Assembly (NCBI RefSeq): GCF_034931305.1
Contig: NZ_JAYGHY010000012.1
Span: 1-64,000 of the forward strand
Length of the DNA: 64,000 nt
Origin: Cyanobium gracile_A
GTDB lineage: Bacteria; Cyanobacteriota; Cyanobacteriia; PCC-6307; Cyanobiaceae
Direction of reading: 5' to 3'
Shown: positions 1-8,328 of the stretch, piece by piece
Numbering within the stretch: the stretch's first letter is position 1
How the letters are laid out: every line of letters begins with the position of its first letter
Notes under the pieces: generated by a model
Told to the model about the DNA's origin: nothing
Seen by the model: the letters and a program-made list of their open reading frames with translations, nothing else
Databases searched by the model: none
Program-made: the position numbers and the translations under genes

Positions 1-1
1 C

Positions 2-58
2 GCCAGCCCAGCGGCCCCCGCGCCGCCGCCGCCGCCGGTGGAACCCGCCAACCCCTGA
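2..58 (+). CDS. C-terminal end of an unidentified protein (partial)
   Basis: A reading frame open from the window edge ends at a TGA at 56-58. It encodes a short Ala/Pro-rich tail with a run of five prolines. Such tails are common at disordered C-termini, so the family cannot be told. The frame choice rests only on its being open and ending just before the convergent smpB stop. It could also be non-coding. Confidence 0.3.
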   Translation, partial: ASPAAPAPPPPPVEPANP

Positions 59-67
59 GGGCGTCGC

Positions 68-568
68 TCAGAGCCGGGCGACGGCGGCCCGGGTTTCCTT
101 GGCGATCTGCTTGTTCTTTTCGTCCTGGCGCTTGTCGTGCAGCTTGCGGCCCTTGCCCAGGCCGATGGTGATCTTGATCCAGGAGCCCTTCAGGTGCAGG
201 TTGAGCGGAATCAGGGTGAGGCCCTTCTGATCGAGGGAGACGCGCAGCTTGTCGATCTCGCGCCGATGGGCCAGCAGCTTGCGCACCCGCAGCGGCTCGT
301 GGTTGAAGAACTTGCCGGCGTGGCTGTGGGGGGAGATGTGGACGTTGTGGAGCTGCATCTCGCCGTTGCGGATCAGGCAGAAGCCGTCGCGCAGGTTCAC
401 CTGGCCGGCCCGGATCGACTTCACCTCGGTGCCGAGCAGTTCGATGCCGGTCTCGAGGGTTTCAAGAATCTCGTACTGGTGTCTGGCCAGGCGGTTGTCG
501 GCCAGCAGCCGGTTGGCCGGGTCGGCGCTCTTGGCGCCACCGCCCTTCCTGCCGGGCCCCTTCGCCAT
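68..568 (-). CDS. smpB: SsrA-binding protein SmpB
   Basis: SmpB binds tmRNA and delivers it to stalled ribosomes for trans-translation and rescue. The 166-residue product has the expected beta-barrel core (LADNRLARHQYEILETLE, GTEVKSIRAG, followed by the HNVHISPH segment) and the basic C-terminal tail beginning at GKGRKLHDKRQ, which inserts in the decoding channel. I chose the Met at 568, which gives MAKGPGRKGGG, rather than the ATG six codons upstream at 586, because the basic start is typical of cyanobacterial SmpB. The gene is divergent from ruvB across about 60 bp. The tmRNA gene itself is not in the window. Confidence 0.95.
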   Translation of the reverse strand: MAKGPGRKGGGAKSADPANRLLADNRLARHQYEILETLETGIELLGTEVKSIRAGQVNLRDGFCLIRNGEMQLHNVHISPHSHAGKFFNHEPLRVRKLLAHRREIDKLRVSLDQKGLTLIPLNLHLKGSWIKITIGLGKGRKLHDKRQDEKNKQIAKETRAAVARL

Positions 569-630
569 CGCTTCGTCCCGAATCACCTGGGTGCTCCCCG
601 ACCCTAGGCAGCAGCCGGTACCCTCCAGCC

Positions 631-1713
631 ATGGCGATCATCTCTTCGGGGGGACCGACCGGGCGTGTCCCGGGAGCGGGCGGGGGCCAAGCCAGCCCGG
701 CCGCCCCGGAGCGCCTCGTTGACCCCACCGCCCGGCCCGAGGAGGAGCCAGTGGTCCGGGAGGATGGCCTGCGGCCTCGCCGCCTGGCGGACTACATCGG
801 CCAGAGCGAGCTCAAGCAGGTGCTGCGCATTGCCGTGGAGGCCACCCGCCGCCGCCAGGAGGCCCTCGACCACGTGCTGCTCTACGGCCCCCCCGGCCTC
901 GGCAAGACCACCATGGCCCTGGTGTTGGCCGAGGAACTGGGGGTGCGCTGCCGCATCACCAGCGCCCCGGCCCTGGAACGACCCCGCGACATCGTCGGAC
1001 TGCTGGTGAACCTGCAGCCCCGTGAGGTGCTGTTCATCGATGAGATCCACCGGCTCAACCGGGTGGCCGAGGAGATCCTCTACCCGGCCATGGAAGACTT
1101 CCGCCTCGATCTCACCGTGGGCAAGGGCACCACCGCCCGCACCCGCAGCCTGGACGTGGCCCCGTTCACCCTGGTGGGGGCCACCACCCGCGCCGGTTCG
1201 CTGAGTTCGCCGCTGCGGGATCGCTTCGGCCTGATCCAGCGGCTGGAGTTCTATGGCCTCGCCGACCTTGAGGCGATCGTGGTGCGGGCCGCTGGCCTGC
1301 TGCAGCTGCCCCTGCGGCCCTGCGCCGCCCAGGAGGTGGCCCGCCGCTGCCGGGGCACGCCCAGGATCGCCAACCGCTTGCTGCGCCGGGTGCGGGACGT
1401 GGCCGCTGTGGGGGGGCACGGCCAGATCGATGCGGCGCTGGTGGATGCGGCCCTCTCCCTGCACCGGGTGGATGGCCGCGGCCTGGATGCCAGCGACCGC
1501 CGCCTGCTGCGCCTGATGCTGGAGGCCTACGGCGGCGGCCCGGTAGGGCTGGAAACCCTGGCCGCGGGGCTGGGGGAGGACCCCGCCACCCTCGAAGCGG
1601 TGGTGGAGCCCTACCTGCTGCAGCTGGGTTTCCTGCAGCGCACCCCCCGGGGACGGATCGTCACTGCTGCCGGCCGCGCCCACCTCGATGGTCCCGCCGC
1701 GGTGGCGGCGTGA
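631..1713 (+). CDS. ruvB: Holliday junction branch migration ATPase RuvB
   Basis: RuvB is the AAA+ hexameric motor that drives branch migration with RuvA during recombination repair. The 360-residue protein has Walker A GPPGLGKTT near residue 87, Walker B LFIDEIHRL near 133, a sensor-1 region GATTRAG, an arginine-finger segment RDRFG near 195 and a C-terminal winged helix that reads DNA. The N-terminus before about residue 45 is longer than in E. coli RuvB and Gly/Pro-rich, which is usual in marine Synechococcus relatives. Its stop overlaps the GTG start of the next gene, suggesting translational coupling. Confidence 0.96.
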   Translation: MAIISSGGPTGRVPGAGGGQASPAAPERLVDPTARPEEEPVVREDGLRPRRLADYIGQSELKQVLRIAVEATRRRQEALDHVLLYGPPGLGKTTMALVLAEELGVRCRITSAPALERPRDIVGLLVNLQPREVLFIDEIHRLNRVAEEILYPAMEDFRLDLTVGKGTTARTRSLDVAPFTLVGATTRAGSLSSPLRDRFGLIQRLEFYGLADLEAIVVRAAGLLQLPLRPCAAQEVARRCRGTPRIANRLLRRVRDVAAVGGHGQIDAALVDAALSLHRVDGRGLDASDRRLLRLMLEAYGGGPVGLETLAAGLGEDPATLEAVVEPYLLQLGFLQRTPRGRIVTAAGRAHLDGPAAVAA

Positions 1714-2516
1714 GGCACCGAAAGGGGGCGGCTCTGGCTGTGCTGGCCCTGCTGCTGGCGGGGCTCCTGGCCTGGGCGCCGGCGGGATGGGCCGAGGCCG
1801 CCCCTGCGGCGCCGTCTCTGCCCGTGCTGTTTGACCGGGCCCTGGCCGCCAGCCGCGAGGGGCGTTTCGGCGAGGCCCTGCCCCTGTGGGACCAGGTGGT
1901 GGACCTGGCGCCGCAGGATGCCTCGGCCTGGAGCAACCGCGGCAACGTGCAGCTGGCCCTGGGGGATCCGCTGGCGGCGATCGCCGACCAGGACCGGGCC
2001 ATCGAGCTGGAGCCCGCCAGCGCCGACCCCCACCTCAACCGCGGCACCGCCGAGGAGGCCCTGGGCCTGTGGCCGGCCGCCGCCGCCGACTACCGCTGGA
2101 TCCTGGAGCGAGATCCCCTCGATGCCTCGGCCCTCTACAACCTGGGCAACGTGGAGGGCTCCCAGGACGACTGGCCGGCGGCCCGCCAATGCTTCGAAGC
2201 GGCCGCCGGCGCCCGGCCTGGCTTCGCCATGGCCCGCTCCAGCGCCGCCCTGGCCGCCTTCCAGCTGGGGGACACCACGGTGGCGGAGAAACAGCTGCGT
2301 GACCTGATCCGCCGCTACCCCCTGTTCGCCGACGCCCGCGCCGGCCTCACGGCGCTGCTCTGGCAAAAGGGTGCCCGGGGTGAGGCGGAGAGCCACTGGG
2401 CCGCGGCCTCCGGCCTCGATCCCCGCTACCGGCAGGAAGAATGGCTGTTGCAGATACGGCGCTGGCCGCCCGTTCCCGTGCAGGCTCTGGCCCAGTTCCT
2501 GGCCCTGGCCCCCTGA
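1710..2516 (+). CDS. TPR-repeat protein, secreted or membrane-anchored
   Basis: This 268-residue protein starts with GTG inside the ruvB stop codon. Residues 1-30 form a signal-peptide-like segment (basic start, Leu/Ala-rich core, then GWAEAA), so it probably acts in the periplasm or thylakoid lumen or is membrane-anchored. The rest is tetratricopeptide repeats, visible as repeated units such as WSNRGNVQLALGDPLAAIAD, DPHLNRGTAEEALG and ALYNLGNVEGSQDDWPAA spaced about 34 residues apart. TPR proteins are protein-interaction scaffolds, and the partner is unknown. Homologues of this type are common downstream of ruvB in picocyanobacteria, but a specific role cannot be read from the sequence. Confidence 0.85.
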   Translation: MRHRKGAALAVLALLLAGLLAWAPAGWAEAAPAAPSLPVLFDRALAASREGRFGEALPLWDQVVDLAPQDASAWSNRGNVQLALGDPLAAIADQDRAIELEPASADPHLNRGTAEEALGLWPAAAADYRWILERDPLDASALYNLGNVEGSQDDWPAARQCFEAAAGARPGFAMARSSAALAAFQLGDTTVAEKQLRDLIRRYPLFADARAGLTALLWQKGARGEAESHWAAASGLDPRYRQEEWLLQIRRWPPVPVQALAQFLALAP

Positions 2517-2550
2517 ACCGGCTTCGCCCCATCGGCTTCCCCCTCCGCCC

Positions 2551-3771
2551 ATGACCCCGTTGTCCTTTCCCCCCATGGCCCCGGCTGATGCCACCTGGGA
2601 GGCGCTCGGGATGGACGCGACCCTGCAGGCGGCGTTGCCGGAGCTGATCCAGCTGCGGCGCCACATCCACCGCCATCCCGAGCTGAGCGGCCACGAGCAG
2701 CAGACCGCCGCCCTGGTGGCCGGTGAGTTGCGGCGCTGGGGCTGGGAGGTGCGCGAAGGGGTGGGTCGCACCGGCGTGGTGGCCGAACTGGGTCCGCTGG
2801 GGGCTCCCCTGGTGGCCCTGCGGGCCGACATGGACGCGTTGCCGATCGAGGAGCGCACCCAGCTCGCCTACGCCTCCAGCCGCCAGGGCCTGATGCACGC
2901 CTGCGGCCACGACATCCACACCACCGTGGGCCTCGGGGTGGCCCGGCTGCTGGCCAGCGTGTCCGACCGGCTCACGGCCCGGGTGCGGCTGCTGTTCCAG
3001 CCGGCGGAGGAAACGGCGGAGGGGGCGGCCTGGATGCGCGCCGACGGGGCGATGGACGGGGTGCAGGCCCTGTTCGGGGTGCACGTGTTCCCCAGCCTGG
3101 AGGTGGGAACCGTGGGGGTGCGCAGCGGCAGCCTCACGGCCGCGGCGGGGGAACTGGAGGTGGAGGTGCTGGGGGAAGGGGGCCATGGCGCCCGGCCGCA
3201 CCAGAGCACCGACGCGATCTGGATCGCCGCCCGGGTGGTGAGTGGCCTGCAGGAGGCGATCAGCCGCCGGCTCGATCCCTTGCACCCGGTGGTGGTGAGC
3301 TTCGGGCTGATCGAAGGCGGCAAGGCCTTTAACGTCATCGCCGACCACGTGAGGCTGCTGGGCACGGTTCGCTGCCTGGATCTGGAGGTGCACGCCCAGC
3401 TGCCGGGCTGGATCGAGGACACCGTCCATGCCCTCTGCCGCGGCCACGGCGGTGAAGCGAGGGTGCATTACCGCTGCATCTCGCCGCCGGTGCACAACGA
3501 TCCGGAGCTCACCCAGCTGGTGGCCGACGCGGCCGTGGCCCTGCTGGGCCGCTCGAGGGTGCAGTGGCTGGAGCAGCCGTCTCTGGGGGCCGAGGACTTC
3601 GCTGAACTGTTGGCCAACACCCGCGGCACGATGTTTCGCCTGGGGGTGGCCGGACCCGGTGGCTGCTCGCCCCTGCACAGCAACAGCTTCGATCCTGACG
3701 AGGGCTGCCTGGAGGTGGGCATCAAGGTGCTGGCCCTCAGCCTGCTGCGCTGGATGGAGCAGCCGGTTTGA
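2551..3771 (+). CDS. M20 family metallopeptidase / amidohydrolase
   Basis: This is a 406-residue member of the M20D (IAA-amino acid hydrolase / hippurate hydrolase) family, a two-zinc enzyme that hydrolyses N-acyl amino acids or small peptides. Metal-site motifs are visible: RADMDALPIEE, HACGHDIHTT and the general-base region PAEETAEGA, with the GHGARPHQSTD segment of the dimerisation (lid) domain in the middle and LGAEDFAE near the C-terminus. The ATG at 2551 is chosen because the conserved LIQLRRHIHRHPELSG block follows about 30 residues later. The exact substrate is not predictable. A TTG-initiated small gene overlaps its stop. Confidence 0.88.
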   Translation: MTPLSFPPMAPADATWEALGMDATLQAALPELIQLRRHIHRHPELSGHEQQTAALVAGELRRWGWEVREGVGRTGVVAELGPLGAPLVALRADMDALPIEERTQLAYASSRQGLMHACGHDIHTTVGLGVARLLASVSDRLTARVRLLFQPAEETAEGAAWMRADGAMDGVQALFGVHVFPSLEVGTVGVRSGSLTAAAGELEVEVLGEGGHGARPHQSTDAIWIAARVVSGLQEAISRRLDPLHPVVVSFGLIEGGKAFNVIADHVRLLGTVRCLDLEVHAQLPGWIEDTVHALCRGHGGEARVHYRCISPPVHNDPELTQLVADAAVALLGRSRVQWLEQPSLGAEDFAELLANTRGTMFRLGVAGPGGCSPLHSNSFDPDEGCLEVGIKVLALSLLRWMEQPV

Positions 3772-4001
3772 GTGTCCGTCGGGCCCCTCGGTTCCTGGCC
3801 GCCCTGCTGGCGCTCTCGGCGCCGCTGCTGATCCTGCTGGCCCTGCTGGTGCTGCTCACCCGCCAGGGGGCCGACCGGCTGCCGGCGATTCCCGCTCTGG
3901 TGATCGGCTGCGGGCTGCTGGGCACCAGCATGCTGCGCCGCCGCCGCCGACGGGCCGAGTTGCTGCGCGCGCTGCGCCAAGGTGAAGCCTCCCCGCCCTG
4001 A
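3768..4001 (+). CDS. Small membrane protein of unknown function
   Basis: This 77-residue protein starts at a TTG overlapping the stop of the amidohydrolase gene, and no better in-frame start is seen. It has two hydrophobic stretches, roughly residues 8-31 (ALLALSAPLLILLALLVLL) and 40-55, followed by a strongly basic RRRRRR cluster and a polar tail. This is the layout of a two-helix inner- or thylakoid-membrane protein with a cytosolic C-terminus. It resembles the small DUF3188-type proteins of picocyanobacteria, but I assign that only by general similarity. The tight packing with its neighbours supports it being a real gene. Confidence 0.65.
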   Translation: MSVRRAPRFLAALLALSAPLLILLALLVLLTRQGADRLPAIPALVIGCGLLGTSMLRRRRRRAELLRALRQGEASPP

Positions 4002-4006
4002 TCCCC

Positions 4007-4606
4007 GTGAGTGAGTCCACCCCCGATCTGGAAGCGGCGCGGCAGGCGATCGCTTCGGGCGATCCGAGCCGGGCGATGCCGGCCCTGGCGGGGCTGCGGG
4101 CCGTGGAGGCGGAGGCGGCCATCCCGTTGCTGCTGCTGGGCCTGGAGCAGACCACCTTCGTGATCCGCTCACTGGCCTGCGCCGGCCTGGGGGTGAAGCG
4201 CAGCGAGGTGGGCTGGGCGGCCCTGGAGACGGCGGTGCGGCAGGACGAGGACGCCAATGTGCGCGCCGAGGCCGCCAACGCCCTGGCCAGCTACGGGGTG
4301 GAGCGGGCCTGGCCCCTGCTGCGGGACGCCTTCGTGGCCGACGACCAGTGGCTGGTGCGCTGCAGCATCCTCTCGGCCCTGGCCGAACAGGAGGACATGC
4401 CTCCGGCCTGGCTGCTGGAGCTGGCCCGGGAGGCGGTGGCCGATGGCGACGGCACGGTGCGGGCCGGCGGGGCCGAGATCCTGGGCCGGCTGGTGCGTGA
4501 GGGCCGCAGGCCGGAGGCGGCCCAGGCCCGCGAGGCCCTGGCGGCGCTGCAGGGCGACGGCGACCATCGCGTCACGGCCATTGCTTTGGACGGCCTGCAG
4601 GCCTGA
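4007..4606 (+). CDS. HEAT-repeat domain protein
   Basis: The 199-residue protein starts at GTG 4007, a few bases after the preceding small gene. It is built from alpha-helical HEAT-like units of about 31 residues, visible in the recurring pattern FVIRSLACAGLGV, NVRAEAANALASYG, WLVRCSILSALAEQ and GTVRAGGAEILGRL. In cyanobacteria such repeats occur in bilin lyases (CpcE/CpcF), NblB-like phycobilisome factors and general scaffolds. The residues here do not single out a lyase, and no phycobiliprotein genes are nearby, so the call stays at domain level. Confidence 0.8.
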   Translation: MSESTPDLEAARQAIASGDPSRAMPALAGLRAVEAEAAIPLLLLGLEQTTFVIRSLACAGLGVKRSEVGWAALETAVRQDEDANVRAEAANALASYGVERAWPLLRDAFVADDQWLVRCSILSALAEQEDMPPAWLLELAREAVADGDGTVRAGGAEILGRLVREGRRPEAAQAREALAALQGDGDHRVTAIALDGLQA

Positions 4607-4675
4607 TCCCTGCGCCAGACGCCTGCGCCTGCACCGGGCCGGGTTCGTGGGGCCTGGTCATGGTGCGGCGCTGTT

Positions 4676-4714
4676 GATTCCCGATCCTGTACAGGCTGTA
4701 CAGAACCGGGAATC
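4676..4714. repeat. Hairpin with twin CTGTACAG palindromes
   Basis: An 8-bp inverted repeat (GATTCCCG at 4676-4683, CGGGAATC at 4707-4714) encloses two copies of the palindrome CTGTACAG, at 4687-4694 and 4696-4703, separated by one G. It lies in the 200-bp gap between the HEAT-repeat gene and the TPP riboswitch. There is no U-run, so it is not a classical terminator. It could be an operator for a dimeric regulator or an RNA hairpin. Confidence 0.6.
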
Positions 4715-4805
4715 ATGGTTGTGGAGCCCTGTCCCCGTTCCGCCTTGGCCTTGCCACCTTTCAGCTTGGCCCCATCCCCGATCTGCCTTGCTAGCTTTCG
4801 AGCGT

Positions 4806-4908
4806 CACTAGGGGTGCCCGGCGCAGGATCCACCGATCGCTTCGCCCAGGGCTGAGATCACACCCTCCGAACCTGATCCGGGTCATGCCGGCGCAGGGAA
4901 GTGGAACC
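4806..4908 (+). promoter_or_regulatory. TPP riboswitch (THI element) upstream of thiC
   Basis: The region carries the conserved thiamine-pyrophosphate aptamer elements in order: GGGGTGCC near 4811, GGCTGAGATCACACCC at 4850-4865, GAACCTGATCCGGGTCATGCC at 4869-4890 and the closing GGCGCAGGGAA. It ends about 55 bp before the thiC ATG. By family knowledge, TPP binding lowers expression of the downstream thiamine-biosynthesis gene. The short distance to the start codon with no strong terminator suggests control of translation initiation, which is an inference. Confidence 0.95.
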
Positions 4909-4961
4909 AGGAATGTGAAACCAGTCTCAGGCCGCGCCCCCGCCCTTTGCCGTAGCCCGTC

Positions 4962-6350
4962 ATGCGCAGCGCCTGGATCCAGAAGCGTCGTGGTCAAGCC
5001 AACGTCACCCAGCTGCATTACGCCCGCCAGGGGGTGATCACCGAGGAGATGGCCTTCGTGGCCCAGCGGGAAAACCTTCCCGAGTCGCTGGTGATGGAGG
5101 AGGTGGCCCGAGGCCGCATGATCATCCCGGCCAACATCGAGCACCCTGGCCTGGAGCCGATGGCGATCGGCATTGCCAGCAAGTGCAAGGTGAACGCCAA
5201 CATCGGCGCCTCCCCCAATGCCTCCGACCTCAACGAGGAGGTGGAGAAGCTGAAGCTGGCGGTGAAGTACGGCGCCGACACGGTGATGGATCTCTCCACC
5301 GGCGGGGTCAACCTCGATGAGGTGCGCACGGCGATCATCAACGCCTCCACGGTGCCGATCGGCACGGTGCCCGTGTACCAGGCGCTGGAGAGCGTGCACG
5401 GCTCGATCGAGAAGCTCGACGCCGACGATTTCCTGCACATCATCGAGAAGCACTGCCAGCAGGGGGTCGACTACCAGACGATCCATGCGGGCCTGCTGAT
5501 CGAGCACCTGCCGCTGGTGAAGGGCCGCCTCACCGGAATCGTGAGCCGCGGCGGCGGCATCCTGGCCCAATGGATGCTTTACCACCACAGGCAAAACCCG
5601 CTGTTCACCCGCTTCGATGACATCTGCGAGATCTTCAAGCGCTACGACTGCAGCTTCTCCTTGGGGGACTCGCTGCGGCCGGGCTGCCAGCACGATGCCT
5701 CCGATGCGGCCCAGCTGGCGGAACTGAAGACGCTGGGTGAACTCACCCGACGCGCCTGGAAGCACGACGTGCAGGTGATGGTGGAGGGTCCGGGCCATGT
5801 GCCGATGGACCAGATCGAGTTCAACGTCAAGAAGCAGATGGAAGAGTGCAGCGAGGCGCCCTTCTACGTGCTCGGCCCCCTCGTCACCGATATCGCCCCC
5901 GGCTACGACCACATCACCAGTGCCATCGGCGCGGCCCTGGCCGGCTGGCACGGCACGGCGATGCTCTGCTATGTGACGCCGAAGGAACACCTGGGCCTGC
6001 CCAATGCAGAGGATGTGCGCGAGGGCCTGATCGCCTACAAGATCGCCGCCCACGCCGCCGACATCGCCCGCCACCGCCCCGGCGCCCGCGACCGCGACGA
6101 CGAGCTCAGCCGGGCCCGCTATGCCTTCGACTGGAACAAGCAGTTCGATCTGAGCCTGGATCCGGAGCGGGCGCGGGAGTACCACGACGAAACCCTGCCC
6201 GCCGACATCTACAAGCAGGCCGAGTTCTGCTCAATGTGCGGCCCCAAGCACTGCCCGATGCAGACCAAGATCACCGACGAAGACATCGAGGGTCTGGAGC
6301 AGGTGCTGGCCGAGCAGAAGAAGGCCCAGGGGGAACCGCTGGGGGTCTGA
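4962..6350 (+). CDS. thiC: Phosphomethylpyrimidine synthase ThiC
   Basis: ThiC is a radical-SAM enzyme that rearranges aminoimidazole ribotide to hydroxymethylpyrimidine phosphate, the pyrimidine half of thiamine. The 462-residue product has the class signature C423-x2-C426-x4-C431 (CSMCGPKHC) near its C-terminus for the [4Fe-4S] cluster, and conserved blocks such as KCKVNANIG, DTVMDLSTGG, SRGGGILAQWM and VMVEGPGHVP. It lacks the long N-terminal domain of E. coli ThiC, as is usual in cyanobacteria. It stands alone behind the TPP riboswitch, so thiamine feedback is the expected control. Confidence 0.97.
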   Translation: MRSAWIQKRRGQANVTQLHYARQGVITEEMAFVAQRENLPESLVMEEVARGRMIIPANIEHPGLEPMAIGIASKCKVNANIGASPNASDLNEEVEKLKLAVKYGADTVMDLSTGGVNLDEVRTAIINASTVPIGTVPVYQALESVHGSIEKLDADDFLHIIEKHCQQGVDYQTIHAGLLIEHLPLVKGRLTGIVSRGGGILAQWMLYHHRQNPLFTRFDDICEIFKRYDCSFSLGDSLRPGCQHDASDAAQLAELKTLGELTRRAWKHDVQVMVEGPGHVPMDQIEFNVKKQMEECSEAPFYVLGPLVTDIAPGYDHITSAIGAALAGWHGTAMLCYVTPKEHLGLPNAEDVREGLIAYKIAAHAADIARHRPGARDRDDELSRARYAFDWNKQFDLSLDPERAREYHDETLPADIYKQAEFCSMCGPKHCPMQTKITDEDIEGLEQVLAEQKKAQGEPLGV

Positions 6351-6501
6351 TTTGAGTTTGGGGCGCGGCTCGTATCCGCCGCCAGCGTGGCTTCCCGTCA
6401 TCGGGTGGGGAGCGATCTGGCGTCGGTAGAGCGGCCCCAGCTGGTGATTGCCAGCGGCACCTTCCATGCGGAGCGTGTTCGCGGAACCGCCGAAGAGCAA
6501 G

Positions 6502-7395
6502 TTAGTTCCTGTGATACCTCACTTTCTGCCCCTCCCGCTCACTCTGGAACCGCTGCAGCCGGTGCGTCAGCGCCCGTAGTCGCTTCATGTCGCGCGAGTT
6601 CACCGGATCAAACAGATCCCCCCGGGCGGTTTCGATGAACACCAGCACGTCCCTGGGGGTACAGGGGCCGCTTTTCCAGCCGTGGAATTCCCGATGCAGA
6701 TCGGGCACCAGCTCCAGGATGTTCTCCGGCAGGTCGGCCAGATCCGGTCGGCTGCCCCGGTCGAACAGATGGTGGCCGTCGAGGTCGATCTTCTTGTGCA
6801 CCGCCGCCTTCTTGCCGGTGATCTCGCAGCGATGGCCGGCGGCCGACTTGGCGCGCTTGATGGCCCGGTCCACGTCTTCGGTGAGGTAGCGGATCTCGGA
6901 GTTGAAGCAGGCCTCCACCACATCGCCCACGGCTTCGATCCAGGCCTGGCGCGTTTTGGTGATGCGACTGTTGACCCGCATGTCGCGGCCCACGCGGGCG
7001 ATGCCCCGCTGGCTGATCAGCAGCTGCCGCTCCGCGCTCTCCAGGAAGTCCTTGTTGAGCTCCAGGGCTTCTTCCCCTTCTTCGGTGCCGGCGGTGCGAA
7101 GCCGGTTCCAGGAGTTGTTCAGCCCCAGGTAGCTGCTCTGCAGGATGCCCACGGTGGTTTTGCGGCTCACGAAGGCCAGATCGCCCCGGATCTCCAGCGT
7201 GCCGCCGGCTTCGATGAATTCCTGGGTGATCCGCCGCGACACCAGCAGCTGCTTGCGCTTCTGCTGCACGTTGAACAGCCGATCGCGGAACCAACCCAGC
7301 ACGCCCGTTTTCTCGGTGGCTTCGATGTAGCGGGCCAGGGCCTCCACGCCCTCCTCGCTGAAGCGCCGGGGCCGCCGCCCGTTGGCGCCGGCCAC
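6502..7395 (-). CDS. Orphan HNH-like endonuclease domain protein
   Basis: The 297-residue protein probably starts at GTG 7395; a stop lies in frame about ten codons upstream. The C-terminal part carries an HNH-like ββα-metal pattern: a single Cys in RCEITGKK near 204, then DLDGHHLFDRG, then ENILELVPDLHREFH, giving candidate H-H, N and H positions. The N-terminal 190 residues are charged, helix-rich and not recognised. They include a segment with repeated Glu (TEEGEEALELNKDFLESAERQ). No partner methylase, integrase or intron is visible beside it. It could be a homing-type or defence nuclease, or a decayed mobile-element gene. Function is inferred from the motif only. Confidence 0.6.
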   Translation of the reverse strand: MAGANGRRPRRFSEEGVEALARYIEATEKTGVLGWFRDRLFNVQQKRKQLLVSRRITQEFIEAGGTLEIRGDLAFVSRKTTVGILQSSYLGLNNSWNRLRTAGTEEGEEALELNKDFLESAERQLLISQRGIARVGRDMRVNSRITKTRQAWIEAVGDVVEACFNSEIRYLTEDVDRAIKRAKSAAGHRCEITGKKAAVHKKIDLDGHHLFDRGSRPDLADLPENILELVPDLHREFHGWKSGPCTPRDVLVFIETARGDLFDPVNSRDMKRLRALTHRLQRFQSEREGQKVRYHRN

Positions 7396-7993
7396 TGCGG
7401 GGCCGGCGTACTCGAAGTTGTTTCATCTGTCTCCCCTCTCCCTGCCAGCCTCCGGGGCCCTTGGTCTGACAGGGCCCGGTAGCTGCTGAGCGCCTTGGGT
7501 AGGGAGCTGCCCCCTGCAGTGCCTCGACAATGGCATGGAGCGCCATCACCATGGCGGCCTCCGGTCAATGGCCGATCAGGAACTCCCTCGTGACGGCGGG
7601 TGGGGCTGGAGCATCTCCGACTGTCCGGCCTCTCCCGGATCATGTTCTCCCCGGTGGCGCAGTCCATGGCCGAGATGCGCCAGAGCACCTCACCGACGAG
7701 GGCCTAGGGCGGTGGCACCACCGGGGACGGGTGGCTGTCGCAGTCGTGCTGGGCGTTCGATGGAGTCCTGGATCTTGACCAGCGCTCCCCCCGGGGCGAT
7801 CCCCGCGATCAGGAACACGGTCTGGCTTCGGCGGTCATCGGCCACAAGGCTTGCTGCCGGATCCATGGTGGAAACGTCGTTCACGACCCGATCGCCTTGG
7901 CCGGTGTTCTCCCTCCAGTCACAGGGTGCAGGTGCCGGTGCCCAGCATCGCCAGCCCCCGGCGCCCGGTCGAGGAGGCCAGCGCGGCTGAGCC
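7396..7993. other. Non-coding or decayed stretch
   Basis: No convincing gene is seen between the HNH-like gene and the hydrolase remnant. A 64-codon frame on the minus strand (7690-7884) has a partly protein-like sequence (ASLVADDRRSQTVFLIAG) but no recognisable family, and its flanks are interrupted. The stretch may be the eroded edge of an older gene next to the polysaccharide island. Confidence 0.4.
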
Positions 7994-7999
7994 GGCTAA

Positions 8000-8328
8000 C
8001 TGACCTACGACGCCGAGCTCCGGCGTGATGTCTGCCCGGCAGACTGCGGCCTGATCGCCGCTGGACACGGCGCCGGTATCGTCCTGCTCGCCCCCCGGCG
8101 CCATGGCTTGGCCTTCCCGGTGCTGCGCGGCCTGGTCGAAGCGCCCGTGCGGGACCCGCTGCTCGGCCGGCTCAACCGCTGACGGTGGTAGAGGCCGATC
8201 AGTCGCCACCGAAGTCGCTGGCCCAGATGCAGGCGCTGGCGGCCATGGCCGATCGGGTGGTGCACCTGCCAGGACGCCTGAGCGCCCGCGAGGAGTGCGG
8301 CGCCACGTTGGCGGAGCTCCTGCGCTGA
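8000..8328 (+). pseudogene. Broken C-terminal part of an alpha/beta-hydrolase (tentative)
   Basis: Two adjoining frames read as protein but are separated by a frameshift. Residues encoded from 8000 to 8182 include GLIAAGHGAGIVLLAPRR. From about 8160 to 8328 a different frame gives PLTVVEADQSPPKS, then VVHLPGRLSAREE and a short tail ending at TGA 8326. The second part resembles the last beta-strand and final His region of picocyanobacterial alpha/beta-hydrolases. Neither frame has a plausible start or a nucleophile elbow (GxSxG), so this would be a truncated, non-functional remnant. Identification rests on pattern memory only. Confidence 0.3.

Noticed and set aside
4046..4053. HIP1 octamer GCGATCGC as a marker of dense cyanobacterial repeats
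   Set aside because: One clear copy was noticed inside the HEAT-repeat gene, and I did not find the dense iteration seen in HIP1-rich genomes, so it is not informative here.
4686..4703. LexA-type SOS box
   Set aside because: The two GTAC cores are one base too far apart and lack the flanking purine of the cyanobacterial RGTACNNNDGTWCB pattern.
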